Position numbers and translations under genes: made by a program. From an uncultured Blautia sp. (GTDB lineage: Bacteria > Bacillota > Clostridia > Lachnospirales > Lachnospiraceae): a stretch of DNA of 30,614 nucleotides. Positions 1 through 6,760 of the stretch are shown piece after piece. Location: the NCBI RefSeq assembly GCF_947654165.1, contig NZ_CANTKB010000036.1, positions 1-30,614 on the forward strand, in the 5' to 3' direction. How positions within the stretch are numbered: position 1 is the stretch's first letter; each line of letters opens with the position of its first letter. The notes below the pieces were generated by a model. It did not search any database. It saw only the letters and a list, made by a program, of their open reading frames with translations, and was not told where the DNA came from.

Positions 1-83
1 TCAGATTCATGGTGCAGTTATCAGTTCAGATACTGTTCCGTGAATAATTCAGGATTGTTTCATAATTTTTTATATTCTCCTTC

Positions 84-114
84 TTGACTCTGGTATTATA
101 CCAGAGTTTATAAT
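84..114 (+). promoter_or_regulatory. MerR-like promoter with palindrome in a 19-base spacer
   Basis: A -35 box TTGACT (84-89) and a -10 box TATAAT (109-114) are separated by 19 bases, two more than optimal. A perfect inverted repeat, CTCTGGTATTATACCAGAG (88-106), fills the spacer. Over-long spacers with a central palindrome are the hallmark of promoters remodelled by MerR-family activators. No regulator gene is visible in the window. The promoter reads into the YitT-type gene at 148. Confidence 0.6.
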
Positions 115-147
115 GAGATTAAACATCAAAAGAAAGGAAAGATAAAA

Positions 148-786
148 ATGCGTTCTGTTTTGAAAGAAATGAAAATATCTTCTGTATTGCTTTTACTGGC
201 CGGAAGTGCATTTCTGGCTTTTGGACTTTATAATGTTCACTCAATATCTAATGTTACAGAAGGAGGTATTTTGGGGCTGACGCTTCTTCTGGAATACTGG
301 TTTGGAATTTCTCCATCCTTTTCCGGTTTTGTTTTGACAGCACTGTGTTATCTTTTAGGCTGGAAGATTTTAGGAAAGCGATTTCTTGCATTTTCCTTTA
401 TTTCAGCCATAGGATTTTCTGTTTTTTATGGAATTTTTGAACAATTTGATCCGCTGTTTCCTCAGATTGCCGAGATGCCTCTTTTAGCATCTGTGGTGGG
501 TGCGTTATTTGTGGGAATCAGTGTTGGAATCTGTGTGAGAGTAGGCGGTGCACCTACGGGAGATGATGCTCTTGCTATGAGTTTATCCTCTGTACTTCCT
601 GTGGATATTCAGTGGATTTATCTGGCCAGTGACCTGATCGTGCTACTGATTTCTCTTAGCTATATTCCTTTTAGTAAGATTATGTATTCCCTTCTTACTG
701 TAATTTTATCCGGACAGATTATTGGAGTGATACAGAAAATAAAACTTCCCGGAGATTTAGAGATGGCAGATGTACCCCAAGGATAA
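148..786 (+). CDS. YitT/YczE-type integral membrane protein
   Basis: A 212-residue protein made almost entirely of hydrophobic segments: about five to six membrane spans between residues 10 and 200. The GG-containing stretch IRVGGAPTGDDALAMSLS-like region near residues 130-150 is characteristic of the YitT/YczE/YyaS family, whose substrate is not established. The start is set by an AGAAAGGAAAG ribosome site just upstream of the ATG. It follows a promoter whose palindromic 19-base spacer suggests MerR-type control, so it may respond to a drug or metal, but that is inference. The gene ends shortly before the remnant of an ABC exporter, so a deletion may have occurred just downstream. Confidence 0.75.
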   Translation: MRSVLKEMKISSVLLLLAGSAFLAFGLYNVHSISNVTEGGILGLTLLLEYWFGISPSFSGFVLTALCYLLGWKILGKRFLAFSFISAIGFSVFYGIFEQFDPLFPQIAEMPLLASVVGALFVGISVGICVRVGGAPTGDDALAMSLSSVLPVDIQWIYLASDLIVLLISLSYIPFSKIMYSLLTVILSGQIIGVIQKIKLPGDLEMADVPQG

Positions 787-811
787 ATGCTTTGCATGAA
801 GTATTTCTATA

Positions 812-1003
812 TTTCAAAAGGCAATGGCAGAACTTATGAAAGGACGTACCAGTTTCGTCATAGCCCATCGGCTGTCTACCATCCGTGATGCAGATATGAT
901 TCTTTATATGGAAGATGGCGATATCAAAGAAGTTGGAAACCATGAGGAATTGATGAAAAAGAAGGGAAAATACGCAGCACTTTATATGAGCCAGTTTGCA
1001 TGA
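812..1003 (+). pseudogene. C-terminal remnant of an ABC exporter (MsbA/MdlB type)
   Basis: Reading from 812 gives about 63 residues beginning FQKAMAELMKGRTSFVIAHR and continuing LSTIRDADMILYMEDGDI. This is the H-loop region (the His of IAHRLST) and tail of a half-transporter nucleotide-binding domain with a fused membrane domain. A stop codon (797-799) precedes it in frame, and the rest of the gene (Walker A, signature, membrane domain) is absent. The fragment abuts the end of the YitT-type gene, so it marks a deletion or rearrangement. Such exporters usually occur as pairs, and no partner is seen here. Confidence 0.85.
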
Positions 1004-1008
1004 GCAGT

Positions 1009-1033
1009 ATAGTTGCAATCCCCCGCATACATT
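1009..1033 (+). promoter_or_regulatory. Degenerate sigma-E-like promoter of spoIIID copy A
   Basis: CATACATT (1026-1033) matches the sporulation sigma-E -10 consensus (CATACAnT in Bacillus). The best upstream ATA (1009-1011) is 14 bases away, shorter than the 16-17 expected. Copy B at 4739 has the right spacing, so copy A may be a weak or dead promoter. Consensus knowledge is from Bacillus; function here is inferred. Confidence 0.45.
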
Positions 1034-1062
1034 GTAAAAACAATGTGTTCGGGGGATTTTTC
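1017..1062 (+). terminator. Strong hairpin overlapping the copy-A spoIIID promoter
   Basis: A 19-pair stem (1017-1035 with 1040-1058; one mismatch, one G-T pair, loop AAAA) is followed by a short T run. It would terminate transcription of the upstream ABC gene. It also contains the sigma-E-like -10 box of spoIIID copy A in its 5' arm and the likely ribosome site (GGGGGA) in its 3' arm. The same hairpin, with different arm sequences, is at 4751-4787. Confidence 0.7.
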
Positions 1063-1063
1063 C

Positions 1064-1186
1064 TTGAAAGATTATATCGAAGAACGGGCGGTTGAGATTG
1101 CAGAGTATATTATAGAAACAAAGGCTACGGTGCGGCAGACGGCGAAGAAATTTGGGGTTAGTAAGAGTACGGTACATAAGATGTAA
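1064..1186 (+). pseudogene. spoIIID: spoIIID 5' fragment, copy A (relic)
   Basis: From a TTG start this gives KDYIEERAVEIAEYIIETKA and then TVRQTAKKFGVSKSTVHK, the N-terminal half and most of the helix-turn-helix of SpoIIID, ending at a stop one codon after VHK. The coding part differs from copy B (4794) by only about two bases in 108, while the flanks on both sides are clearly diverged. Compared with copy B, the element-side sequence after ACAT is one base shorter (AAGATGT against ATGGATGT), which would spoil half-site spacing for a recombinase. Recombination of ACATAA (1174-1179) with 16840-16845 would still restore the reading frame. I read it as the left scar of an earlier or sister element at this gene. 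Confidence 0.85.
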
Positions 1187-1237
1187 TAAAAGAGGTTGTT
1201 TATGAGGTGAGATAAAGATTGGGGATAGAGTTGGGAA

Positions 1238-1266
1238 AGGTCGCAGAAATGCGGTCTTTTTCTTTT
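1238..1266 (+). terminator. Terminator at the left end of the remnant element
   Basis: An eight-pair stem, AGGTCGCA with TGCGGTCT (1238-1257, loop GAAA, two wobble pairs), is followed by TTTTCTTTT. It lies at the same relative place as the terminator at 4968-4994 after spoIIID copy B, which supports homology of the two element left ends. Confidence 0.7.
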
Positions 1267-1276
1267 GTTCATTTTC

Positions 1277-1305
1277 TTGAGTTGCAGATAAAAATCAGTT
1301 AAAAT
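1277..1305 (+). promoter_or_regulatory. Conserved cargo promoter, remnant element
   Basis: TTGAGT (1277-1282), 17 bases, TAAAAT (1300-1305). The boxes, the spacing and the sequence AAATCAGTTAAAAT are shared with 6761-6789, upstream of the AlbA_2-Wadjet cargo. About 190 bases follow before the first convincing gene (1496). That stretch holds only an in-frame open tail that I do not recognise (about 1373-1480, ending FADTYVLCLPS), possibly a gene remnant. Confidence 0.55.
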
Positions 1306-1495
1306 AAAGTGTAGATAAAATGAAGGAAAATTTTATAGGAGACATAATCGCATATGGGAAATTAAAGATATGATGTATTTATTGCGATAAAAAAGAGGTT
1401 TATGAAGAAAATAAAGAACCATCAGGTGAATTTATAAGAACATTTGCAGATACCTATGTATTGTGTTTACCGAGCTAAATAATAGGAGGTTTTGG

Positions 1496-1714
1496 ATGAG
1501 TGAGAAGAAAAAGAAAATAGGCTTTACTGTTGCGTGTGTAAACGAATTTGCACAATATCATAATCTCAGTATACAAGAAGCATTCCGATACCTTTTTCAA
1601 TTCAAAGGTATTGCGTTTATAAAAGAAAATTATGAAGTTGAACATACTTTAGATTTTGGAACAATAATAGAAGACTTGGGGATATTGTGCCGGAAAAACG
1701 GAGGTGGGTTATGA
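1496..1714 (+). CDS. Small DUF3791-like protein, partner of the DUF3990 gene
   Basis: A 72-residue protein starting at the ATG nine bases after AGGAGG, rather than at an upstream ATG at 1463 that has no ribosome site. The sequence, with FTVACVNEFAQYHNLSIQEA and an aromatic-rich middle, resembles the short DUF3791 proteins usually encoded next to DUF3990 proteins. The pairing is widely regarded as a possible toxin-antitoxin-like module, but no mechanism is established to my knowledge. Its stop overlaps the start of the next gene (ATGA), so the two are translationally coupled. Family assignment is by recall of pattern. Confidence 0.6.
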   Translation: MSEKKKKIGFTVACVNEFAQYHNLSIQEAFRYLFQFKGIAFIKENYEVEHTLDFGTIIEDLGILCRKNGGGL

Positions 1715-2064
1715 GATTATATCATGGAAGTAATATTGTAATTGATAGTATAAATTTGGCAATGTGCAGACCATATAAAGATTTTGGTTTAGAAACAACG
1801 GAAGAATGGGCAAAATTTGTCATGAATAATAGAAATAGATCATTTACAAATGTGAAAGATATTTTATGTAATAAGGACAATAAATATGACATTGTTATTG
1901 GACCTGTTGCGGATGACAATATGGCATTATTATTTCGTCAGTATGAAAATGAAATTATTGATTTTGAAACCTTATTGAAGGGAATGATATATAAGAAGAC
2001 ATCATCGCAGTATTCTTTTCATACAGAAAAAAGTATAAAATTTTTGCGAAAGGTAGGAAATTAA
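1711..2064 (+). pseudogene. DUF3990-family protein with internal deletion
   Basis: 117 residues from the ATG at 1711, with GGAGGTGGG upstream. The N-terminus (MRLYHGSNIVID) and C-terminus (YDIVIGPVADDNM, then SSQYSFHTEKSIKFL) are typical of DUF3990, a predicted ADP-ribosyltransferase-like fold. Family members normally continue after KDFG with GFYLT-like residues and about 45-50 more before an EEWAKFV-like segment. Here KDFG runs straight into LETTEEWAKFV. The missing block would hold core residues of the predicted active site, so the protein is probably inactive although still open. It sits between two small partner genes in a compact operon. Confidence 0.65.
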
Positions 2065-2065
2065 T

Positions 2066-2296
2066 ATGAGTAAGCAGGAACAGTTGATAGAATATATAGT
2101 TCAGGATATTGTCGATATGTTCTCTTCGGATCAAAATATAGAATATGATGAGGCTATGAATAAGTTTTATAATTCAGAAGTCTTTGAAAAACTTCAGGAT
2201 AAAGAAACAGGTTTATATATGGAAAGTTCAGAATATGTGTATGATCTTTTTAAAGATGAGATAAATTTTGGACGTATTGTTCAAGCGGAAATATAG
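2066..2296 (+). CDS. Small acidic protein downstream of the DUF3990 gene
   Basis: A 76-residue acidic protein beginning two bases after the DUF3990 stop. It has a helical N-terminus (EQLIEYIVQDIVDMFSSDQN) and a conserved-looking FYNSEVFEKLQDKETGLYME segment. Proteins of this kind are encoded beside DUF3990 and DUF3791 genes, and it may be another component of that module. I know of no assigned function. The ATG is the natural start, since the AGGTAGG of the preceding gene's end acts as a ribosome site. Confidence 0.5.
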   Translation: MSKQEQLIEYIVQDIVDMFSSDQNIEYDEAMNKFYNSEVFEKLQDKETGLYMESSEYVYDLFKDEINFGRIVQAEI

Positions 2297-2379
2297 GATT
2301 TTAGAACAATAAAAACAGGTGGTTTTGAAAGTACCTGTAAGTTCACGGGGGAAAATCATAAAATGATATAAGAAAGACG

Positions 2380-4742
2380 ATGGATTATAATTGGAAAAAT
2401 ACAAAGTGGGTGACAGTTTTGAATGTAGAAGCATATGATGCAGAGTCCTTAAGAAAGATTGTTAGACTTCTTGAACATGAAAATAGGGTATTAAAAGAGA
2501 AACTGGAAAAGGAAAATATTCCATATGATGAAGTACAACCTTTTGAAGAGTCGATGGGTCATGTAGAAGAATATGACCTGAACCAAGGAGAGCGTATTGT
2601 CAATCCGACTTTTATTACAGAGATGATGGCAAAGCGATTCTTTTCTATGTTTTGGGGAAGAGAAGATGTCTATGCCAAGCGTGGCAAGAATGGCGGTTAT
2701 TTCCCGCAATGTGAAAACAGATGGAATGGTAGACTTTGCCCAAAGCAGAGAGGAGAAAAGGCGTTTTGTGACGAGTGTGAAAATACCAGATGGACGAAGC
2801 TGGATGTAAAAAAAATTATTTCACATTTGCTTGGATACAAAGAAGATGGTTCGGATGTGATTGGCGTATATCCATTGTTGCCGGATGGAACATGTAGATT
2901 TATTGTGTTTGACTTTGATAACCATGAAAAAGGGGCGGAAGCGACAGATTTTGCTAATACAGACAATGAATGGCAGAAAGAAGTAGATGCTCTTAGAAAA
3001 ATATGCGAGATGAATGATATTAATCCATTGGTTGAACGTTCCCGCTCCGGAAAAGGTGCTCATGTATGGATTTTCTTTAAGGAGGCGGTATCAGCTTCTA
3101 CAGCAAGAAATTTTGGATTTCTATTATTGGACAAGGGTTCTGCTTCTATTAATTTGAAATCATTTCACTATTATGATCGAATGTATCCTTCACAGGATGT
3201 AGCGAGTACCATTGGAAATTTGATTGCTTTGCCATTACAGGGACAGGCACTCAAAAATGGAAACAGTGCATTTGTAGATGAAAATTGGAATGCATATCCA
3301 GATCAATGGGATATTTTGCTTCATAAAACAAAAAAGTTGAGTATAGAAGATGTTAAAAAATATATGGTAAAGTGGCAAAGCGAGCTGGCAGAAGCGAGAG
3401 GCATGATTAGCGGTGGAAATATAAGCAACAGACTGAAGCCTTGGAAAAAGAAGTGTGAGTTTGTGAAAACTGATGTTATCGGTAAGCTGCATCTGGTACT
3501 CAGTAATGGTGTGTATATAGATACGCTGAATCTTATGCCAAGAATACAAAATCAGATTCGCAGTCTGGCAGCATTTGATAATCCGGAATTTTATAAAAAC
3601 AAGAGATTGGGATATTCAAATTACTATAATTTTAGTGCGGTTTATCTCGGGAAAGATATTGATGGATATATACAGGTACCAAGAGGACTCAGGGAGCGGA
3701 TTGTGGAAGAGTGTGATAAGTCAGGAATTGATGTTGATGTATCTGATCAAAGAGAAACAGGACATCCGATCAGAGTTGCTTTTAAAGGTGATTTGCGAAC
3801 ACAACAGGAACTAGCAGCAGAAAAATTATTGACGTATTCGGATGGGGTGTTAAGTGCAGCAACTGCATTTGGAAAAACAGTTGTGTGCAGTTATTTGATT
3901 GCAGAACGTAAAGAGAGCACATTGATTTTACTACAAAGTAAAGATTTGCTGAATCAGTGGGTGGATGAGCTGAACAAACTCTTGGACGTTAAAGAAGAAA
4001 TGCCGGAGTAAAGCAAGTTCCTAAAACAGAAAGTCTTATTCTAATTGCGACAGGTCAGAAGATAGGAGAGGGATTTGATTTTCCGAGGTTGGATGTACTT
4101 ATGCTTGCGGCACCTGTTTCATTTGAAGGACGTCTGGAACAGTATGTGGGAAGATTAAATCGTGATTATTCTGACAAAGAAGCAGTTTATGTGTATGATT
4201 ATATTGATTCACATATGCGGTATTTTAATAAAATGTATGGGAAAAGATTGAGAACTTATAAGAAAACCGGATTTTCTATTTTGATAGGAGAAATACAGCC
4301 TAAGCAGATCGTTAATGCGATATATGATTCTGGAAATTATATTGAAAAATTTGAACAAGATATTGTGGAAGCAGAAAAATCAATTGTAATTTCCAGTCCG
4401 AATATACGTCAGGATAAAATTGATAGATTGCTATTATTAGTAAAAGAAAGACAGGAAAATGGTGTAAGTGTAACAGTCATTACTACGGATCCAGAAGAAA
4501 TTTTATATGGGAATAGCGAAGTGTATCATGCATTGATTGGGGAGATGCGGCAGGTAGGAATCCGAGTAGTAACAAAAACAGAAGTAGAGGAAAGGTTTGC
4601 TGTTATTGATGATGAACTGGTATGGCATGGAGGAATGAATCTTCTTGGAAAGGTGGATGTCTGGGATAATTTGATGCGTATCAAAAATCATCAGGTGGCG
4701 GCAGAACTTTTGGAGATTGCACTTGGAACTGCTCTAACATAA
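2380..4742 (+). pseudogene. Broken TOTE-type primase-helicase-PLD gene
   Basis: The 5' ORF (2380-4011, 543 residues) has a short coiled coil (residues about 20-45), a Cys cluster (about 110-135), and an archaeo-eukaryotic primase domain with DFD (178-180) and GAH (226-228) motifs. A superfamily 2 helicase begins after residue 470 (TAFGKT Walker A near 494-500). It ends abruptly at a TAA (4009-4011). In another frame from about 4008 the helicase C-terminal lobe resumes (GQKIGEGFDFPRLD, then EQYVGRLNR), and from about 4300 there is a PLD-like nuclease domain ending 4742. The middle of the helicase (DEAD/DEAH region) is missing, so this is a deletion with frameshift. The domain order primase-helicase-PLD matches TOTE conflict systems, which are predicted anti-invader systems. 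Confidence 0.8.
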
Positions 4743-4765
4743 TCTTTATGTCCTCTGCATACATT
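4739..4765 (+). promoter_or_regulatory. Sigma-E-like promoter of spoIIID copy B
   Basis: ATA (4739-4741, within CATAAT) and CATACATT (4758-4765) are separated by 16 bases, matching the Bacillus sigma-E layout (MATATT, 14-15 bases, CATACAnT). spoIIID is a classical sigma-E mother-cell gene. The predicted start point falls about 20 bases before the GTG start. The -35 element lies in the final codons and stop of the degraded TOTE gene, so it is a chance or selected fit after rearrangement. Confidence 0.55.
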
Positions 4766-4793
4766 GTAAAAAGATGTATCCAGGGGAATTTTT
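4751..4793 (+). terminator. Hairpin before spoIIID copy B
   Basis: TCCTCTGCATACAT (4751-4764) pairs with ATGTATCCAGGGGA (4774-4787) with one mismatch, followed by AATTTTT. It corresponds to the hairpin at 1017-1058, but the arms have changed together. That suggests the fold is maintained, either as a terminator for the upstream gene or to limit access to the GGGG ribosome site. Confidence 0.6.
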
Positions 4794-4925
4794 GTGAAAG
4801 ATTATATCGAAGAACGGGCGGTTGAGATTGCAGAGTATATTATAGAGACAAAGGCTACGGTGCGGCAGACGGCGAAGAAATTTGGAGTTAGTAAGAGTAC
4901 GGTACATATGGATGTAATAAAATAG
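4794..4925 (+). CDS. spoIIID: spoIIID, 5' part (interrupted gene, copy B)
   Basis: From the GTG start the product runs KDYIEERAVEIAEYIIETKA, TVRQTAKKFGVSKSTVH, then MDVIK and stop. Residues 1-38 match the N-terminus and helix-turn-helix of SpoIIID, the mother-cell regulator that switches gene expression between sigma-E and sigma-K. The rest of the protein (HKDCTERLEQINPSL onward) is at 16841-16984. The break falls at the end of the recognition-helix region, so the unrearranged gene cannot make a working DNA-binding protein. Codon 38 (CAT, 4905-4907) is in register with CAT at 16841-16843, and crossover there rebuilds an 84-residue protein. The ribosome site is CAGGGGAA in the hairpin arm. Of the two 5' copies, this one has the better sigma-E promoter and the more symmetric recombination arm. 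Confidence 0.9.
   Translation: MKDYIEERAVEIAEYIIETKATVRQTAKKFGVSKSTVHMDVIK
4898..4918 (+). other. attL of the spoIIID element
   Basis: The chromosomal half (ACGGT before ACAT) meets the element half (ATGGATGTAAT after it). The element half mirrors the ACATCCA on the recombinase side at 16832-16838. The crossover dinucleotide is most likely CA at 4905-4906. Confidence 0.8.
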
Positions 4926-4967
4926 AACGGTTTGTGAGTTGGGTGTGGAGAGTTGAATAGAGAGACG

Positions 4968-4997
4968 AAAAGGTCGGAGAGATTCCGGCCTTTTATG
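4968..4997 (+). terminator. Terminator at the element's left end
   Basis: An 11-pair stem, AAAAGGTCGGA with TCCGGCCTTTT (4968-4994, loop GAGAT, one wobble pair). It would stop spoIIID promoter transcripts soon after they enter the element. The A/T tracts on both sides make it potentially bidirectional. Confidence 0.8.
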
Positions 4998-5006
4998 ATG
5001 TCTGGA

Positions 5007-5035
5007 TTGAATTGCGAATATATAGATGATATACT
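5007..5035 (+). promoter_or_regulatory. Vegetative promoter of the EF-hand gene
   Basis: TTGAAT (5007-5012), 17 bases, TATACT (5030-5035). It is followed by two near-copies of a TATACTTTGT-type stretch (5030 and 5059) and a perfect small hairpin, GACAGC with GCTGTC (5093-5108), just before the gene start at 5120. Confidence 0.6.
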
Positions 5036-5119
5036 TTGTTTAAGTAAAGAGGGACGTTATACTTTGTGTAAAGAGTAAAGTGAAAGGGAAAGGACAGCGG
5101 TTGCTGTCTAAAGAAAGCG

Positions 5120-6047
5120 ATGGAGAAAAAGTTTGGAAAGTTAGTTACAAGTGTAGGAAAGAATACAAAGGATTTATTACAAAAATCGAAAAATATTGCA
5201 ATTCAGGCAGTTGATCAAAATGATGATGGAAAATTTGATCTGGAAGATGTTTCTTCAATGGCAGCAACCGTTGGAAATGCTGTGAAAAAAGGTGCACAGA
5301 CATTTAAGGAAACAACAGATGAAAAAGCACGTCAATTAGAATTAAAAGCTTTGCGTCCGATATTTTTAGAAACTTTGAATGATACTGATTTTTTCATGCC
5401 TAAATTTATTAGAATAACCGAAAGAGATAAGAAACATGCGGAAAGCGAAGTGTGTAGAGGTTCGATAGGCTTTTTGTCTGATCAGAAAGAACTTCGTATT
5501 GTAAATATCTTTCGAGATTCCATAGATTCATATGGAGTGTCATTTTACCCGGATGGTGACAGTGAGCTTTATTATGTGGATCCTAGTAATAGGGATGAGT
5601 ATATTGCTTTGGATGAATATTTTAGTTATTTGAAACAGGTACGAATCAGTGAATTACAAAGGATTGCACAGGATCTTGGAGCAAAGCATTTCAAAGTCAC
5701 TTACAAAGAGGAAAAAACTTCATTTTCAGAAAAGAAGGTAAGCAAAAAAGTTACTGCAAAGTCAATTGCGTCTGCAGATGTGGAAGAGAATTATGAGGAT
5801 AAAAAGTATTCAATCACAGAAATTGCAGCAGAGATGGAATGTCCAGGACATCCTCCGGTAAAACCGGTGTTAAAGTATATGAAATATGATCCGAGCATAA
5901 AAGGACTTGTAGAAATGAGAATGGACCGTTGCTTCATCAAAAATTGATGCGGTACTAAAGGGTATGAAATGTACTGGAAATGCAACTGTAGTAAACGAAA
6001 CCCAGAATGAGTCCAGAAGGTATCTGGAATATGAAATAGATTTTTAG
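5120..6047 (+). pseudogene. EF-hand-loop protein of unknown function, 3' frameshift
   Basis: The open frame 5120-5947 gives 275 residues that I do not recognise. An amphipathic N-terminus is followed at residues 32-43 by DQNDDGKFDLED, a textbook EF-hand calcium loop (D1, N3, D5, G6, F8, D9, D12). Near 5928 the frame appears to shift by one base: the neighbouring frame continues VASSKIDAVLKGMKCTGNAT and on to YLEYEIDF, stopping at 6045-6047. That reads like the natural C-terminus rather than the abrupt RCFIKN tail. The mid-region (MPKFIRITERDKKHAESEVC, then a Ser/Lys-rich stretch) gives no family clue. There is no signal peptide or membrane segment, so a cytoplasmic protein is likely. The ribosome site is weak (AAAGAAAG). 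Confidence 0.6.
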
Positions 6048-6125
6048 GGAATACGGATATTGGTAAATATATGTACATAAAATGGCGGGATGATTTTTCG
6101 CCAGTAGATCTTAGAAAAAATAAAG

Positions 6126-6183
6126 GCATGAATTGCATTTTGAGCAGACAGGGTTGCTTAAATACAATTCATGCTTTTCTTTT
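6126..6183 (+). terminator. Terminator after the EF-hand gene
   Basis: Perfect ten-pair arms GCATGAATTG (6126-6135) and CAATTCATGC (6165-6174), with TTTTCTTTTT following. The long loop holds a smaller hairpin (AGCA with TGCT). It closes the EF-hand transcript before the gene-free stretch to 6546. Confidence 0.8.
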
Positions 6184-6221
6184 TAATAGATTTACCCAAA
6201 CTGATTTTTAGTTTGGCTGGT

Positions 6222-6264
6222 GTGTATTAAGGTAAATACACCCTAAAATATATTATAGTATAAT
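6222..6264 (+). promoter_or_regulatory. Inverted repeat and -10 box before the candidate RNA
   Basis: GTGTATT (6222-6228) and AATACAC (6235-6241) form a perfect seven-base inverted repeat that would cover a -35 region. TATAAT (6259-6264) follows. No good -35 box is present, so an activator may be needed. A further hairpin, CCAAACT with AGTTTGG (6195-6215), lies just upstream. Confidence 0.4.
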
Positions 6265-6370
6265 GATTCCTTCGAGGCTATGGGGAGCGAAATCCCCATT
6301 AAGATTGCAGGGGAACTAAACCTCAAGAAGTGAGTTTTGAGCAGCTCTGGCGAATCTTGCTCTGGTTCTA
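6265..6370 (+). ncRNA. Candidate structured RNA, unidentified
   Basis: Downstream of a TATAAT box, in a 500-base stretch with no gene until 6547, lies a segment with nested complementarity. The hairpin ATGGGGA/TCCCCAT (6280-6299, loop GCGAAA) is enclosed by GAGG (6274-6277) with CCTC (6321-6324). GAGCA (6339-6343) pairs with TGCTC (6358-6362), and AAGATT (6301-6306) with AATCTT (6353-6358), compatible with alternative or pseudoknotted folds. GCTCTGG occurs twice (6344, 6359). It does not match any riboswitch class I know. The rest of the gap (6371-6520) is AT-rich and shows nothing clear. Confidence 0.4.
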
Positions 6371-6546
6371 ATAATGATGTTGATTAAAAAATTTTGAAAT
6401 AGGGTATTTTTAGGCTTCTGAAACCTGTTATGAGTGAAGGGATATTTTTTGGATAAAGTCAATTTTGAAAAATAGAGACTATTTTATTGTTCTTTTTCAT
6501 AGTAATGGACAAAGGTTAATGACAGGAAGGAGTTGGAAGCTCCGCT

Positions 6547-6723
6547 ATGAAGGAACGAAAGTTGAATTACAGATTTCATAATCCGAACACAGCGGCAGCC
6601 ACCGCCGACTACATACTTAAAATTTTAATAGATGCAAATTCAGAAAAGGTGGAAAAAGTAATTAGGACTACGATGGATCAGGTGGTTCAAGCGTCGGAAT
6701 GTGATGAGGGGGATTCAGTGTAA
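6547..6723 (+). CDS. Small conserved-looking protein, 58 residues
   Basis: The ORF encodes MKERKLNYRFHNPNTAAATA, then DYILKILIDANSEKVEKVIR and a short acidic tail. I recall very similar short proteins in Clostridia near serine recombinases of mobile elements, but know no function. An AAGGAG lies about 16 bases upstream, rather far, and a small inverted repeat (GGAG/CTCC) in the gap could bring it closer. It is small, basic at the N-terminus and helical, and is encoded within a serine-recombinase element. It is therefore a candidate recombination directionality factor or accessory protein, as inference only. It ends about 40 bases before the cargo promoter at 6761. Confidence 0.6.
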   Translation: MKERKLNYRFHNPNTAAATADYILKILIDANSEKVEKVIRTTMDQVVQASECDEGDSV

Positions 6724-6760
6724 ATAGTGCATGGAATCTCCTGTTTTATTTCTGCATGTC

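Larger units (their letters stand above)
1175..4904 (+). mobile_element. Remnant of a second spoIIID-inserted element
   Basis: This stretch lies between the two spoIIID 5' copies. Its left end after the junction (GATGTAATAAAA, then a short diverged region and a hairpin terminator) resembles the left end of the 4905-16842 element. Its cargo promoter (1277-1305) matches that at 6761-6789. It has no recombinase, and its cargo is decayed: a deleted DUF3990 gene and a broken TOTE gene. The right limit is uncertain because the upstream region of spoIIID copy B (from about 4751) is itself duplicated chromosomal sequence. Confidence 0.6.

Noticed and set aside
3..47. Possible end of an upstream gene (RFMVQLSVQILFRE, stop at 45-47)
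   Set aside because: Too short to assign, and the window starts inside it; it may be chance.
1072..1272. Reverse-strand frames opposite spoIIID copy A
   Set aside because: They are shadows of the spoIIID fragment and terminator, with no ribosome site and no family resemblance.
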